Positions 7,590 through 15,224 of a stretch of DNA of 22,414 bases are shown one piece after another. The DNA comes from Xanthobacteraceae bacterium (GTDB lineage Bacteria; Pseudomonadota; Alphaproteobacteria; Rhizobiales; Xanthobacteraceae): assembly GCA_019746355.1 (NCBI GenBank), contig JAIESC010000294.1, forward strand, positions 1-22,414, in the 5' to 3' direction. Under the pieces are notes generated by a model. It ran no database searches and was not told where the DNA came from. It saw only the letters and a program-made list of their open reading frames with translations. The position numbers were made by a program, and so were the translations under genes. Position 1 is the first letter of the stretch, and the number at the start of each line of letters is the position of its first letter.

Positions 7590-8230
7590 TAACGGTCGAG
7601 GTGCTTGCGCACCGCCGCGAACACCGCCTGGAACATCTCGGGTGTCAGCACGCCGGTGTTGGTGTTGTAGCGCGAGCAGTGATAGCTGCTGAACAGCTCG
7701 ATGGCGCCCACCGTCGCCCGGCCACCGTGGCTGAATGGTGCGGCGGCGCGCTTGCCGTTGAGCGCCTTGACCACCGTCTCATGGGCGACCCGACCGAGCG
7801 CGACAATGACCTTGAGCTTCGGCATCTCGGCGATGGTCGGTTTGAGAAAATCGCGGCAGGTGTTGATCTCTTCGGGGGTGGGCTTGTTCTCCGGCGGCAC
7901 GCAGCGGACCGCATTGGTGATACGCGCGTCGATGAGCTCGAGGCCATCGTCGGGACGCGCGGCGAAGGTGCCGCGCGAAAAACGGTACTTCTTGAGGGTT
8001 GCGTAGAGCAGATCGCCCGCGTAGTCGCCGGTGAACGGCCGCCCGGTGCGGTTCGCGCCGCGCAATCCGGGCGCAAGCCCAACGATCAGCAGCCGTGCGT
8101 TGATCGGGCCGAACGAAGGCACCGGCGCGTTGAACCAGTCCGGTTCACGCGCACGCCAGGTCTTGCGGAATGCAACAAGCCGGGGACAGCGCGGGCAGTC
8201 GTGGCCGGCTTTTGACGATTGGCCAGCCAT
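7589..8230 (-). CDS. Uracil-DNA glycosylase, family 5 (UDGb)
   Basis: A 213-residue base-excision-repair enzyme. Four cysteines at 12, 15, 110 and 125 (CPRC near the N-terminus, then VRCVPPENKP and INTCRDFL) are placed as expected for the 4Fe-4S cluster of families 4 and 5. The active-site block GLAPGLRGANRTGRPFTGD (51-69) has the family-5 form, with no catalytic Asp at the usual family-1 position. SSYHCSRYNTNTG (181-193, His184) is the second DNA-binding motif. Family 5 removes uracil and also some other deaminated bases. The TAG stop is partly formed by the palindromic repeat. It lies 33 bases downstream of the NYN gene on the same strand, probably one transcript. Confidence 0.92.
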   Translation of the reverse strand: MAGQSSKAGHDCPRCPRLVAFRKTWRAREPDWFNAPVPSFGPINARLLIVGLAPGLRGANRTGRPFTGDYAGDLLYATLKKYRFSRGTFAARPDDGLELIDARITNAVRCVPPENKPTPEEINTCRDFLKPTIAEMPKLKVIVALGRVAHETVVKALNGKRAAAPFSHGGRATVGAIELFSSYHCSRYNTNTGVLTPEMFQAVFAAVRKHLDR

Positions 8231-8263
8231 GGCTCGGGATTGTGCGGGAGGAACCCCGCCGGA

Positions 8264-8917
8264 TCAATCTTCGAAATCGTCGCCCGCGCTGACCGGCGCC
8301 CGCTGCGAGCCCGGGCCACGCTGCAGGAACTGCGGCGTGTGCTGCGCCGCATGCTGCCGCGGTTCCCGCGGCTCGCGGGGAGGGCGCTCGGACGGGTCGC
8401 GGCCGATCTTGGCCTGCAGCTCGGCGATGTCGAGGAACACGTCGGCCTGCCGGCGCAGCTCGTCGGCGACCATCGGCGGTTGCGTGGAGATGGTAGAGAC
8501 GACCGTGACGCGCACGCCGCGGCGCTGCACCGACTCGACCAGCGAGCGAAAATCGCCATCGCCGGAGAACAGCACCATGTGGTCGATGTGCGGGGCGAGC
8601 TCCATGGCGTCGACCGCAAGCTCGATATCCATGTTGCCCTTGACCTTGCGGCGGCCGGTCTGGTCGACGAATTCCTTGGTGGCCTTGGTCACCACGGTGT
8701 AGCCGTTGTAATCAAGCCAATCGATCAGGGGACGGATCGATGAGTATTCCTGATCTTCAATAACTGCCGTGTAATAAAAAGCCCGCAGCAGGTTGCCCCG
8801 CGACTGGAACTCCCGCAGCAACCGCTTGTAGTCGACATCAAAGCCCAACGACTTGGCAGTGGCGTAGAGGTTGGCGCCGTCGATGAACAACGCGATTTTC
8901 TCGACCTGTGCAGACAT
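8264..8917 (-). CDS. NYN-domain protein (LabA/DUF88-like, PIN-like RNase fold)
   Basis: A 217-residue protein. The NYN/PIN-like domain covers about 5-165 with conserved acidic positions: FIDGANLY (Asp13), GNMDIELAVDAM (Asp97, Asp103) and LFSGDGDF (Asp120, Asp122). These form the metal site of this RNase-like fold and all are present, so it could be an active metal-dependent ribonuclease. The last 45 residues are Pro/Arg/Gln/Glu-rich and probably disordered, ending in the acidic DDFED. GAGGTAAG directly precedes the ATG at 8917. It is divergent from rpoZ across 310 bp. The substrate is unknown; LabA of cyanobacteria is only a distant name-giver. Confidence 0.88.
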   Translation of the reverse strand: MSAQVEKIALFIDGANLYATAKSLGFDVDYKRLLREFQSRGNLLRAFYYTAVIEDQEYSSIRPLIDWLDYNGYTVVTKATKEFVDQTGRRKVKGNMDIELAVDAMELAPHIDHMVLFSGDGDFRSLVESVQRRGVRVTVVSTISTQPPMVADELRRQADVFLDIAELQAKIGRDPSERPPREPREPRQHAAQHTPQFLQRGPGSQRAPVSAGDDFED

Positions 8918-9116
8918 CTTACCTCGCTGGCAACGACACTTTCCCGCACACGGCGGGGCCCGGCAGTGGGCCGGGTAAGCTTGTTAGACCGTCATTTTTC
9001 GGGACTGATCAGCTAGATGCCGCGCAAAAATGCAGTCGCGATCATCCCAAATCCGAAATCCGCCCTAAAATCAAGAACGGGGTTATCGCAGTTGGGTTCC
9101 TCCCTGTCGACACATA

Positions 9117-9144
9117 TTGCCGTGAACCGCGCCCCAGGTATAGC
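9117..9144 (+). promoter_or_regulatory. Candidate sigma-70-type promoter for rpoZ(-rsh)
   Basis: TTGCCG (9117-9122) and TATAGC (9139-9144) are separated by 16 bases and lie about 85 bases before the rpoZ ATG. The -35 keeps TTG and the -10 keeps TATA. This is a visual match only. Confidence 0.3.
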
Positions 9145-9198
9145 CGCGGCCTTGCGCTTTTGGTCGCAGGAGGATACCTAAGCGCCCGATATTTCACG

Positions 9199-9213
9199 AC
9201 AACGCCACGTTGT
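9199..9213 (+). promoter_or_regulatory. Short hairpin directly before the rpoZ ribosome binding site
   Basis: ACAACG (9199-9204) and CGTTGT (9208-9213) are exact inverted repeats with a 3-base loop. AGGAG starts one base later (9215-9219), 9 bases before the ATG. It could influence rpoZ translation, but such short repeats also arise by chance. Confidence 0.3.
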
Positions 9214-9227
9214 AGGAGCCCGAGCCC

Positions 9228-9626
9228 ATGGCCCGTGTCACCGTCGAAGACTGCATCGACAAAGTCGAAAATCGCTTTGATCTTGTGCTGCTTGCGAGCC
9301 ATCGCGCGCGCATGATCTCGTCCGGTTCGCAGATCACCGTGGACCGCGACAACGACAAGAATCCGGTCGTGTCGCTGCGCGAGATCGCCGAGACGACGAT
9401 CTCCCCGGAAGATCTCAAGGAAGACCTGATCCACTCGCTGCAGAAGTATGTCGAGGTCGACGAGCCCGAGTCCGATACTGTTCCGCTGATCGCGGGCGCC
9501 GGCGGATCGGTCGATGCCGACGACACCGAGGTCGCGGTCGACCATATGAGCGAGGAGGAGCTGCTCAAGGGTCTGGAAGGGCTGACCCCGCCGGAGGAGC
9601 AGCCGGAGCCGGACGACGCCGAATAG
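9228..9626 (+). CDS. rpoZ: DNA-directed RNA polymerase omega subunit
   Basis: A 132-residue protein. [30 protein letters not shown] is the conserved omega start (in part: [16 protein letters not shown]), which binds the beta-prime subunit and helps polymerase assembly. [12 protein letters not shown] follows. The C-terminal 60 residues are acidic and poorly conserved, the longer alphaproteobacterial form compared with about 90 residues in E. coli. Omega is also part of a ppGpp binding site in many proteobacteria, which fits the downstream rsh gene. AGGAG lies 9 bases before the ATG. A strong hairpin terminator lies between this gene and rsh, so rsh may be expressed partly from its own promoter or by read-through. 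Confidence 0.95.
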   Translation: MARVTVEDCIDKVENRFDLVLLASHRARMISSGSQITVDRDNDKNPVVSLREIAETTISPEDLKEDLIHSLQKYVEVDEPESDTVPLIAGAGGSVDADDTEVAVDHMSEEELLKGLEGLTPPEEQPEPDDAE

Positions 9627-9663
9627 GGCGCGCGTTCAGGCTCGCAAAGCCCGGAAATTCGGA

Positions 9664-9699
9664 AATGGCCCGGCGCGCGCCGGGCCATTCTCATTTTGT
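9664..9699 (+). terminator. Strong hairpin terminator after rpoZ
   Basis: AATGGCCCGGCGC (9664-9676) followed directly by GCGCCGGGCCATT (9677-9689) is a perfect 26-base palindrome. The sequence CTCATTTTGT follows. With a few central bases forming the loop, this is a stable stem with a modest T tract, 37 bases after the rpoZ stop. Confidence 0.7.
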
Positions 9700-9822
9700 G
9701 AACGCCTTGAGGCGCTTGGTCTTGCGAAGGGGTCGAATCCCCGTGATATCTTTCGAACAGAGGCCGCTCGGCAACGGAAGTCCGGGTTCCCGAGCCGTTC
9801 GCGGCCATCAGTCGCGTGAACT

Positions 9823-12153
9823 ATGGCCCAGTCGAAGACCGATCTGCCGCGTATGCAAAGCCCCGCCCGGGGCCGTCCGGCGTTGGACCGCAATATCAAT
9901 ATTGCGCCGCAAGTTCTTGCGGAACAAAGAAAAAAACGAAACCCTGCCGCGATGATGCGGCAGTACGACCTGATCGACCGGGTCCGCCGCTATAACCCCA
10001 ACACCGACGAGGACCTGCTGAACCGGGCCTACGTCTACGCCATGCGGGCCCATGGCGAGCAGAAGCGCGCCTCCGGCGACCCCTATTTCACCCATCCGCT
10101 CGAGGTCGCGGCCATCCTCACCGACCTCAAGCTCGACGACGCCACCATCGCGGCGGCGCTGCTGCACGACACCATCGAGGACACGCCAACCACGCGGGCC
10201 GAGATCGACCAGCTGTTCGGGCCCGACATCGGCCATCTGGTCGAAGGCCTGACCAAGCTGAAAAAGCTCGATCTGGTCTCGCGCGAGGCCAAGCAGGCGG
10301 AAAATCTCCGCAAGCTCCTGCTCGCGATCGCCGACGACGTGCGGGTTCTGCTGGTCAAGCTCGCCGACCGGCTGCACAACATGCGCACGCTCGAGCACAT
10401 GCCGCCGGACGGCCGCACCCGCATCGCCCAGGAGACCCTCGACATCTATGCGCCGCTCGCTGGCCGCATGGGCATGCACCATCTGCGCGAAGAGCTGGAG
10501 GACCTGTCGTTCCGGCAGCTCTATCCGGAAGCCAACCAGCTGGTCACCGAGCGCCTCAACGCGCTCGCCGCGCGCCACAGCCATCTGATCGCCGAGATCG
10601 AGCAGCAGCTCATGCGCAAGCTCGCGGAGTCGGGCACCACCGCGATCGTCACCGGACGGCGCAAGCGCCCTTATTCGATCTGGCGCAAGATGGAGCGCAA
10701 ATCGGTCGGCTTCGAGCAACTGTCCGACATTTTTGGCTTTCGCGTCATCGTCAAGACCATCCGCGAGTGTTATCGCGCGCTCGGCATCGTTCACACCACC
10801 TGGCCGATGGTTCCGGGCCGCTTCAAGGACTACGTCTCGACGCCCAAGCAGAACGACTACCGCTCGCTGCACACCACGGTGATCGGCCCCGGCAAGCAGC
10901 GCGTCGAGCTGCAGATCCGCACCGAGGAGATGCACGAGATCGCCGAATACGGCATCGCGGCGCACGCGCTCTACAAGGACAGCGCTGCCTCGCCGTCGGA
11001 GATGCTGTCGCGCGAATCCAACGCCTATGCCTGGCTGCGCCGAACCGTCGAGCTGCTCGCCGAAGGCTCGAACCCGGAAGAGTTCCTCGAGCACACCAAG
11101 CTCGAGCTGTTCCACGATCAGGTGTTCTGCTTCACGCCCAAGGGCAAGCTCATCGCCTTACCCAGGAAAGCAACCCCGATCGACTTCGCCTATGCGGTGC
11201 ACACCGACGTCGGCAACCACGCGGTGGGCTGCAAGATCAACGGCCAGATGGCACCGCTCGTCTCCGAGCTCAGCAACGGCGACGAGGTGGACATCATCAC
11301 CTCCAAGGCGCAATCGGCCCCGCCGTCGGCCTGGGAGTCCATCGTCGTGACCGGCAAGGCGCGGCTGGCGATCCGCAAGGCCACGCGCAACGCCGTGCGC
11401 ATGCAATACGCCGAGCTCGGCCGCCGCATCGTCGAGCGGCTGTGCCAGCGCGCCAAACGCGAATACTCCGACGAAAAGCTCACCGGCGCGCTGCCGCGGC
11501 TGGCGCGCGGCTCGATCGATGACGTGTTCGTGGCGGTGGGCCGCGGCGAGATGCGGCCGTCGGACGTCGCGCGGGCGATGTACCCCGACTACAAGGAGGA
11601 GCGCATCGCTGCGGTGCCGCCGCCGAAGTCCGAAACCGGCTGGTTCGGGCTGAAGAAGGGCAAGGCGGTCAAGTTCAAGGTGCCCGAGGCCGAGCAGACG
11701 TCGTCGATCCCGATCCGCGGCATCAATTCCGACCTGCCGGTGCGCTTTGCGCCGAACGGCGGCGCGGTGCCGGGCGACCGCATCGTCGGCATCCTGACGC
11801 CCGGGGAGGGCATCACGATCTATCCGATCCAGTCGCCGACGCTGAAGGAGTTCGAGGAGACGCCGGAGCGCTGGCTGGACGTGCGCTGGGACATGGACGA
11901 GCGGACGCCGCAACGGTTTCCGGCGCGGATCTCGATCCAGTCGGTCAACGAGCCGGGAACGCTTGCCCAGATCGCGACCGTGATCGCCGAGCACGACGGC
12001 AATATCGACAACATCAGCATGAAGCGGCGCTCGCCGGACTTCACCGAATGCATCATCGATCTCGAGGTCTATGACCTCAAGCACCTCAACGCCATCATCG
12101 CGCAGTTGCGCGCCAAGAAAGTTGTAGCGGCGGCCGACCGGGTCACCGGATAA
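9823..12153 (+). CDS. rsh: Bifunctional (p)ppGpp synthetase/hydrolase Rsh (RelA/SpoT)
   Basis: A 776-residue long RSH enzyme that makes and breaks the alarmone (p)ppGpp. The HD hydrolase domain (about 60-210) has YFTHPLEVA and LLHDTIEDT (His115, Asp116), plus VKLADRLHNMRT. The synthetase domain (about 270-400) has DIFGFRVIV, RFKDYVSTPKQNDYRSLHT and ELQIRTEEMHEIAEYGIAAH. RFKD (333-336) matches the RXKD form described for bifunctional enzymes, not the EXDD of monofunctional RelA. The TGS domain (VFCFTPKG, PIDFAYAVHTDVG) and a C-terminal ACT domain follow. The start is uncertain: the ATG at 9823 has no Shine-Dalgarno, and ATGs at 9952/9955 (MMRQYDLIDRV) match the usual start of the family and would drop 43-44 low-complexity residues. 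It probably controls the stringent response alone, as in many Rhizobiales. Confidence 0.95.
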   Translation: MAQSKTDLPRMQSPARGRPALDRNINIAPQVLAEQRKKRNPAAMMRQYDLIDRVRRYNPNTDEDLLNRAYVYAMRAHGEQKRASGDPYFTHPLEVAAILTDLKLDDATIAAALLHDTIEDTPTTRAEIDQLFGPDIGHLVEGLTKLKKLDLVSREAKQAENLRKLLLAIADDVRVLLVKLADRLHNMRTLEHMPPDGRTRIAQETLDIYAPLAGRMGMHHLREELEDLSFRQLYPEANQLVTERLNALAARHSHLIAEIEQQLMRKLAESGTTAIVTGRRKRPYSIWRKMERKSVGFEQLSDIFGFRVIVKTIRECYRALGIVHTTWPMVPGRFKDYVSTPKQNDYRSLHTTVIGPGKQRVELQIRTEEMHEIAEYGIAAHALYKDSAASPSEMLSRESNAYAWLRRTVELLAEGSNPEEFLEHTKLELFHDQVFCFTPKGKLIALPRKATPIDFAYAVHTDVGNHAVGCKINGQMAPLVSELSNGDEVDIITSKAQSAPPSAWESIVVTGKARLAIRKATRNAVRMQYAELGRRIVERLCQRAKREYSDEKLTGALPRLARGSIDDVFVAVGRGEMRPSDVARAMYPDYKEERIAAVPPPKSETGWFGLKKGKAVKFKVPEAEQTSSIPIRGINSDLPVRFAPNGGAVPGDRIVGILTPGEGITIYPIQSPTLKEFEETPERWLDVRWDMDERTPQRFPARISIQSVNEPGTLAQIATVIAEHDGNIDNISMKRRSPDFTECIIDLEVYDLKHLNAIIAQLRAKKVVAAADRVTG

Positions 12154-12202
12154 TGGCGGTGACATCCCTGTGAAATTCTTGGAACAGCCATAGGACAGGC
12201 AC

Positions 12203-12964
12203 GTGCCGGCGGGCTCGCATCTTCGTCTCGGCGTCAATATCGACCATGTCGCCACGATCCGGAACGCCCGCGGCGGGCGGCATCCCGATCCGGTGCGTGC
12301 GGCACTGGTGGCGATCGAAGCAGGGGCCGACGGCATCACCGCGCATCTGCGCGAGGATCGCCGGCATATCAGCGACGACGATATCGCGCGGCTCAAGGCC
12401 GGCATCGTCAAGCCGCTCAACCTCGAGATGGCGGCGACCGACGAAATGATCGGTATTGCCGTGCGCACGCGCCCGCACGCGGCCTGTCTCGTGCCGGAGC
12501 GCCGCGCCGAGCGCACCACCGAGGGCGGCCTCGATGCCTTAGGGCAGCGCGCGGAGCTTGGCCCGAAGATCGCGGCGCTGCGGGCGGCGGGGATCCGGGT
12601 GTCGCTGTTCATCGCCGCCGATCCGAAGCAGATCGAGACCGCAGTGGCGCTCGGCGCGCCGGTCATCGAGATCCATACCGGCGCGTGGTGCCATGCCCTC
12701 GTTGACGGCCACGGAAGCGCCGCCGAAGCCGAATGGCAGCGGATCCGCTCCGGCGCGAAGCTCGCCGCAAGCCTCGGGCTCGAGGTTCATGCCGGCCACG
12801 GCCTCGACTATGCCAGCGCCGAGACGATTGCGATGCTGCCTGAGATTGTCGAGCTGAACATCGGGCACTTCCTCATTGGCGAAGCCGTGTTCACGGGGCT
12901 CGCGCACACGATCAGGGAGATGCGCGCGGCCATGGAGCGCGGCCGTGCCAAACTTTCGGCATGA
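12203..12964 (+). CDS. pdxJ: Pyridoxine 5'-phosphate synthase
   Basis: A 253-residue TIM-barrel enzyme that joins 1-deoxyxylulose 5-phosphate and 3-amino-2-oxopropyl phosphate to make pyridoxine 5'-phosphate in the DXP-dependent vitamin B6 pathway. Motifs: [18 protein letters not shown] (8-25, partly quoted), [12 protein letters not shown] with His48, NLEMA with Glu75, VHAGHGLDY (195-203, His199) and the phosphate-binding [10 protein letters not shown] (219-228). GTG start at 12203, with AGGA 8 bases upstream; no better ATG is in frame. It follows rsh by 49 bases and precedes acpS by 21, the usual alphaproteobacterial arrangement. Confidence 0.95.
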   Translation: MPAGSHLRLGVNIDHVATIRNARGGRHPDPVRAALVAIEAGADGITAHLREDRRHISDDDIARLKAGIVKPLNLEMAATDEMIGIAVRTRPHAACLVPERRAERTTEGGLDALGQRAELGPKIAALRAAGIRVSLFIAADPKQIETAVALGAPVIEIHTGAWCHALVDGHGSAAEAEWQRIRSGAKLAASLGLEVHAGHGLDYASAETIAMLPEIVELNIGHFLIGEAVFTGLAHTIREMRAAMERGRAKLSA

Positions 12965-12985
12965 GCCAGCAGAAATGAGCACGGC

Positions 12986-13396
12986 ATGATCCTCGGTCTC
13001 GGCTCCGATATCACCGACGTCCGCCGCGTCGCCAAGGTGATCGAGCGGCACGGCGACCGCTTTCTCACCCGCGTGTTCACCGAGAGCGAGCGCGCGCGCG
13101 CCGAGCGCCGGAAAAATCGCGTCGAAACCTACGCCAAGCGGTTCGCCGCGAAGGAGGCCTGCTCGAAGGCGCTCGGCACCGGCATTCGCGGCGGGGTGTG
13201 GTGGCGCGACATGGGCGTGGTCAACCTGCCTTCGGGCAAGCCGAGCATGAAACTGACCGGGGGCGCGTTGAAACGGCTTCAGGCGATCACGCCCGCGGGC
13301 TACGAGCCGCAGATCGATCTGACGATCTCCGACGAGGGGCCGATGGCGGTGGCCTTCGTCATCATTTCGGCGGTGCCGGCCAAGCCGCAGCCTTAG
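12986..13396 (+). CDS. acpS: Holo-[acyl-carrier-protein] synthase
   Basis: A 136-residue phosphopantetheinyl transferase that moves 4'-phosphopantetheine from CoA to apo-ACP, activating it for fatty acid synthesis. The start [15 protein letters not shown] has the Mg-binding Asp8, and [14 protein letters not shown] (53-66) carries Glu57 and Lys61 of the active site. [16 protein letters not shown] is the conserved end. It is slightly longer than the E. coli enzyme (126) because of an alphaproteobacterial insertion with RGGVWWRDM. The ATG lies 21 bases after pdxJ; the Shine-Dalgarno is weak, suggesting coupling to pdxJ translation. Confidence 0.95.
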   Translation: MILGLGSDITDVRRVAKVIERHGDRFLTRVFTESERARAERRKNRVETYAKRFAAKEACSKALGTGIRGGVWWRDMGVVNLPSGKPSMKLTGGALKRLQAITPAGYEPQIDLTISDEGPMAVAFVIISAVPAKPQP

Positions 13397-13647
13397 CGGC
13401 GCACGGCCCGCTGGTGTCAAGAGGGACACTGGCAGGTGCGTTGATGACGTATAAATATCGCGTAATGAAATGCGGTCCGGCATGTCGCGGAACCGCTGCA
13501 TCCGGCTCGGACAGTGTGGAATAACCTACTGAAATCATGAGAGAAACGCGGTTCTCGTGCAGCCGGTCAAGCGCCGGGGCGGTTCGTTGCGCCTCGCCGG
13601 GCCAGCCGCTACAAGGCTGCGGGGCCTGAGTCCAGGGACATGAGGCA

Positions 13648-14403
13648 ATGAGTTTGATGAGCGGCGCGAAGCGTAAAGAGGGCGGCCTCGGTGAATTCAT
13701 CCGCCTGCTCATCCATGCCGGCATCATCGCGTTGGTGATCCGCACCTTCTTTTTCCAGCCGTTCAACATCCCCTCGGGCTCGATGAAGGCGACGCTGCTG
13801 GTCGGCGACTACCTGTTCGTCTCGAAGTACTCCTACGGCTACAGCCACTATTCGCTGCCGCTTTCGCCCAACATTTTCTCGGGCCGGATCGGTGCGTTCA
13901 GCAAGCCCGAGCGCGGCGACGTCGTCGTGTTCCGCCTGCCCAAGGAGGACAGCACCGACTACATCAAGCGAGTGGTCGGACTGCCGGGCGACAAGATCCA
14001 GATGATCGACGCGGTGCTGCACATCAACGGCCAGCCGGTGAAGCGTGAGCGCATCGAGGACTTCATCGACGAGGAAGAGGGCCGTCGCACCACGCGCGTG
14101 CGCCGCTGGCGCGAGACGCTGCCGAACGGCGTGAGCTACACGACGCTCGACCTGCCGTACAACCTGCAATCGGACAACACCGAGGTCTACGAGGTGCCGC
14201 CCGACAACTACTTCATGATGGGCGACAACCGGCATAACTCCACCGACAGCCGCTTCCCGCAGGTGGGTTTCGTGCCGTTCGAAAACATCATTGGCCGCGC
14301 GCAACTCATCTTCTTCTCAGTCCATGAGGGCGAGCGGGCATGGGAAATCTGGCGCTGGCCGTTCTCGGTGCGCTGGGGCCGCCTGTTCACGATCGTGCGA
14401 TGA
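13648..14403 (+). CDS. lepB: Signal peptidase I
   Basis: A 251-residue inner-membrane serine protease that removes Sec and Tat signal peptides at the periplasmic face. One N-terminal membrane segment (about 19-37, LLIHAGIIALVIRTFFF in part) is followed by QPFNIPSGSMKATL with the nucleophile Ser45. Box D, DYIKRVVGLPGDK, has the general base Lys107, and box E is MGDNRHNSTDSR. GAGG lies 5 bases before the ATG. A 251-bp gap from acpS means it may have its own promoter; I could not locate one with confidence. Its TGA overlaps the likely rnc ATG (ATGA). It would process the several exported proteins of this window. Confidence 0.96.
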   Translation: MSLMSGAKRKEGGLGEFIRLLIHAGIIALVIRTFFFQPFNIPSGSMKATLLVGDYLFVSKYSYGYSHYSLPLSPNIFSGRIGAFSKPERGDVVVFRLPKEDSTDYIKRVVGLPGDKIQMIDAVLHINGQPVKRERIEDFIDEEEGRRTTRVRRWRETLPNGVSYTTLDLPYNLQSDNTEVYEVPPDNYFMMGDNRHNSTDSRFPQVGFVPFENIIGRAQLIFFSVHEGERAWEIWRWPFSVRWGRLFTIVR

Positions 14404-15224
14404 GGCGCGGAGCAAAGCCAGACACCGCACCAAAGCCGGCGCCACGCGACAGCGAGAGCGTGCGATCGGCTGCGCCGGAACCGGCAGCGGCTTCGCCGCC
14501 GGTCAAACGGCGCGCGCGCAGCACGCGAAAACGGGTCGTCGCCGCGACCGCGCTGGAAAAGACCATCGGCTACCGTTTCAAGGACCGCGACCTGCTCGAC
14601 CGGTCGCTGACGCATATTTCGGTGTCCGGCGGCAACCGCGCAAACTCCTACCAGCGGCTGGAGTTTCTCGGCGACCATGTGCTCGGGCTGATCATCTCCG
14701 ACATGCTGTTTCAGGCGTTTCCCAAAGCCGACGAGGGCGAGCTGTCGCGGCGGCTTGCCGATCTGGTGCGGCGCGAAGCCTGCGCCGATGTGGCGCGCGC
14801 GATCGAGCTCGGCCAGGCGATCCGGCTCGGCTCGTCCGAGAACAACGCCGGCGGCCGGACGCGAACCGCGATCCTCGCCGATGTCTGCGAGGCGCTGGTC
14901 GGGGCGGTCTACCTCGACGGCGGCTATCCGGCGGCCGAGAAGCTCGTCGAAAGGCTCTGGGGCGAACGGATGCGGACGCCGGCGCGGCCGCTGCGCGACC
15001 CGAAGACGGTCCTGCAGGAATGGGCGCAGGCGCGCGGCCTGCCGACGCCGGCCTATCGCGAGGTCGAGCGCACCGGGCCGCACCACAGCCCGGTGTTTCG
15101 CATCGAGGTGAAGCTCCCGAACAAGGAGCCGGCCGAGGGGTCCGGACGCTCGAAGCGTTCGGCCGAGCAGGCCGCCGCCGAGGCGCTGCTCAAGCGCGAG
15201 GGCGTGAAGACGGAACCGCTGTGA
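14400..15224 (+). CDS. rnc: Ribonuclease III
   Basis: A 274-residue double-strand-specific endoribonuclease for rRNA and mRNA processing. The nuclease domain begins near residue 50 and has QRLEFLGDHVLG (85-96, Glu88 and Asp92) and RTAILADVCEALVGAVYLDGG with Asp161 and Glu164, the metal-binding set. A dsRNA-binding domain follows (about 200-268, PKTVLQEWAQ to SAEQAAAEALL). The first 50 residues are an Arg/Lys/Pro/Ala-rich tail not found in E. coli RNase III. I chose the ATG at 14400, which overlaps the lepB stop as ATGA; an in-frame ATG at 14340 with a GAGGG upstream would add 20 residues inside lepB. The end overlaps era by one base. Confidence 0.93.
   Translation: MRRGAKPDTAPKPAPRDSESVRSAAPEPAAASPPVKRRARSTRKRVVAATALEKTIGYRFKDRDLLDRSLTHISVSGGNRANSYQRLEFLGDHVLGLIISDMLFQAFPKADEGELSRRLADLVRREACADVARAIELGQAIRLGSSENNAGGRTRTAILADVCEALVGAVYLDGGYPAAEKLVERLWGERMRTPARPLRDPKTVLQEWAQARGLPTPAYREVERTGPHHSPVFRIEVKLPNKEPAEGSGRSKRSAEQAAAEALLKREGVKTEPL

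Larger units (their letters stand above)
8918..9227. other. Divergent intergenic region between NYN gene and rpoZ
   Basis: This 310-bp stretch has no credible gene on either strand. It holds a 5-bp GC hairpin (CCCGG 8959-8963 / CCGGG 8971-8975), an AT-richer block around 9040-9075 with a tandem AAATCCG, a candidate rpoZ promoter (9117-9144), an AGGAGG (9170-9175) with no start codon at usable spacing, and a short inverted repeat just before the rpoZ Shine-Dalgarno. Confidence 0.6.

Noticed and set aside
9731..9744. GGGGTCGAATCCCC near 9730-9743, resembling a tRNA T-arm
   Set aside because: The loop is six bases instead of seven, and no acceptor stem, D-arm or anticodon arm can be placed around it.
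14291..15223. Long in-frame extension of era upstream through rnc (618-codon frame)
   Set aside because: The extension is the out-of-frame reading of rnc; the era G1 motif is at the normal distance from ATG 15224.
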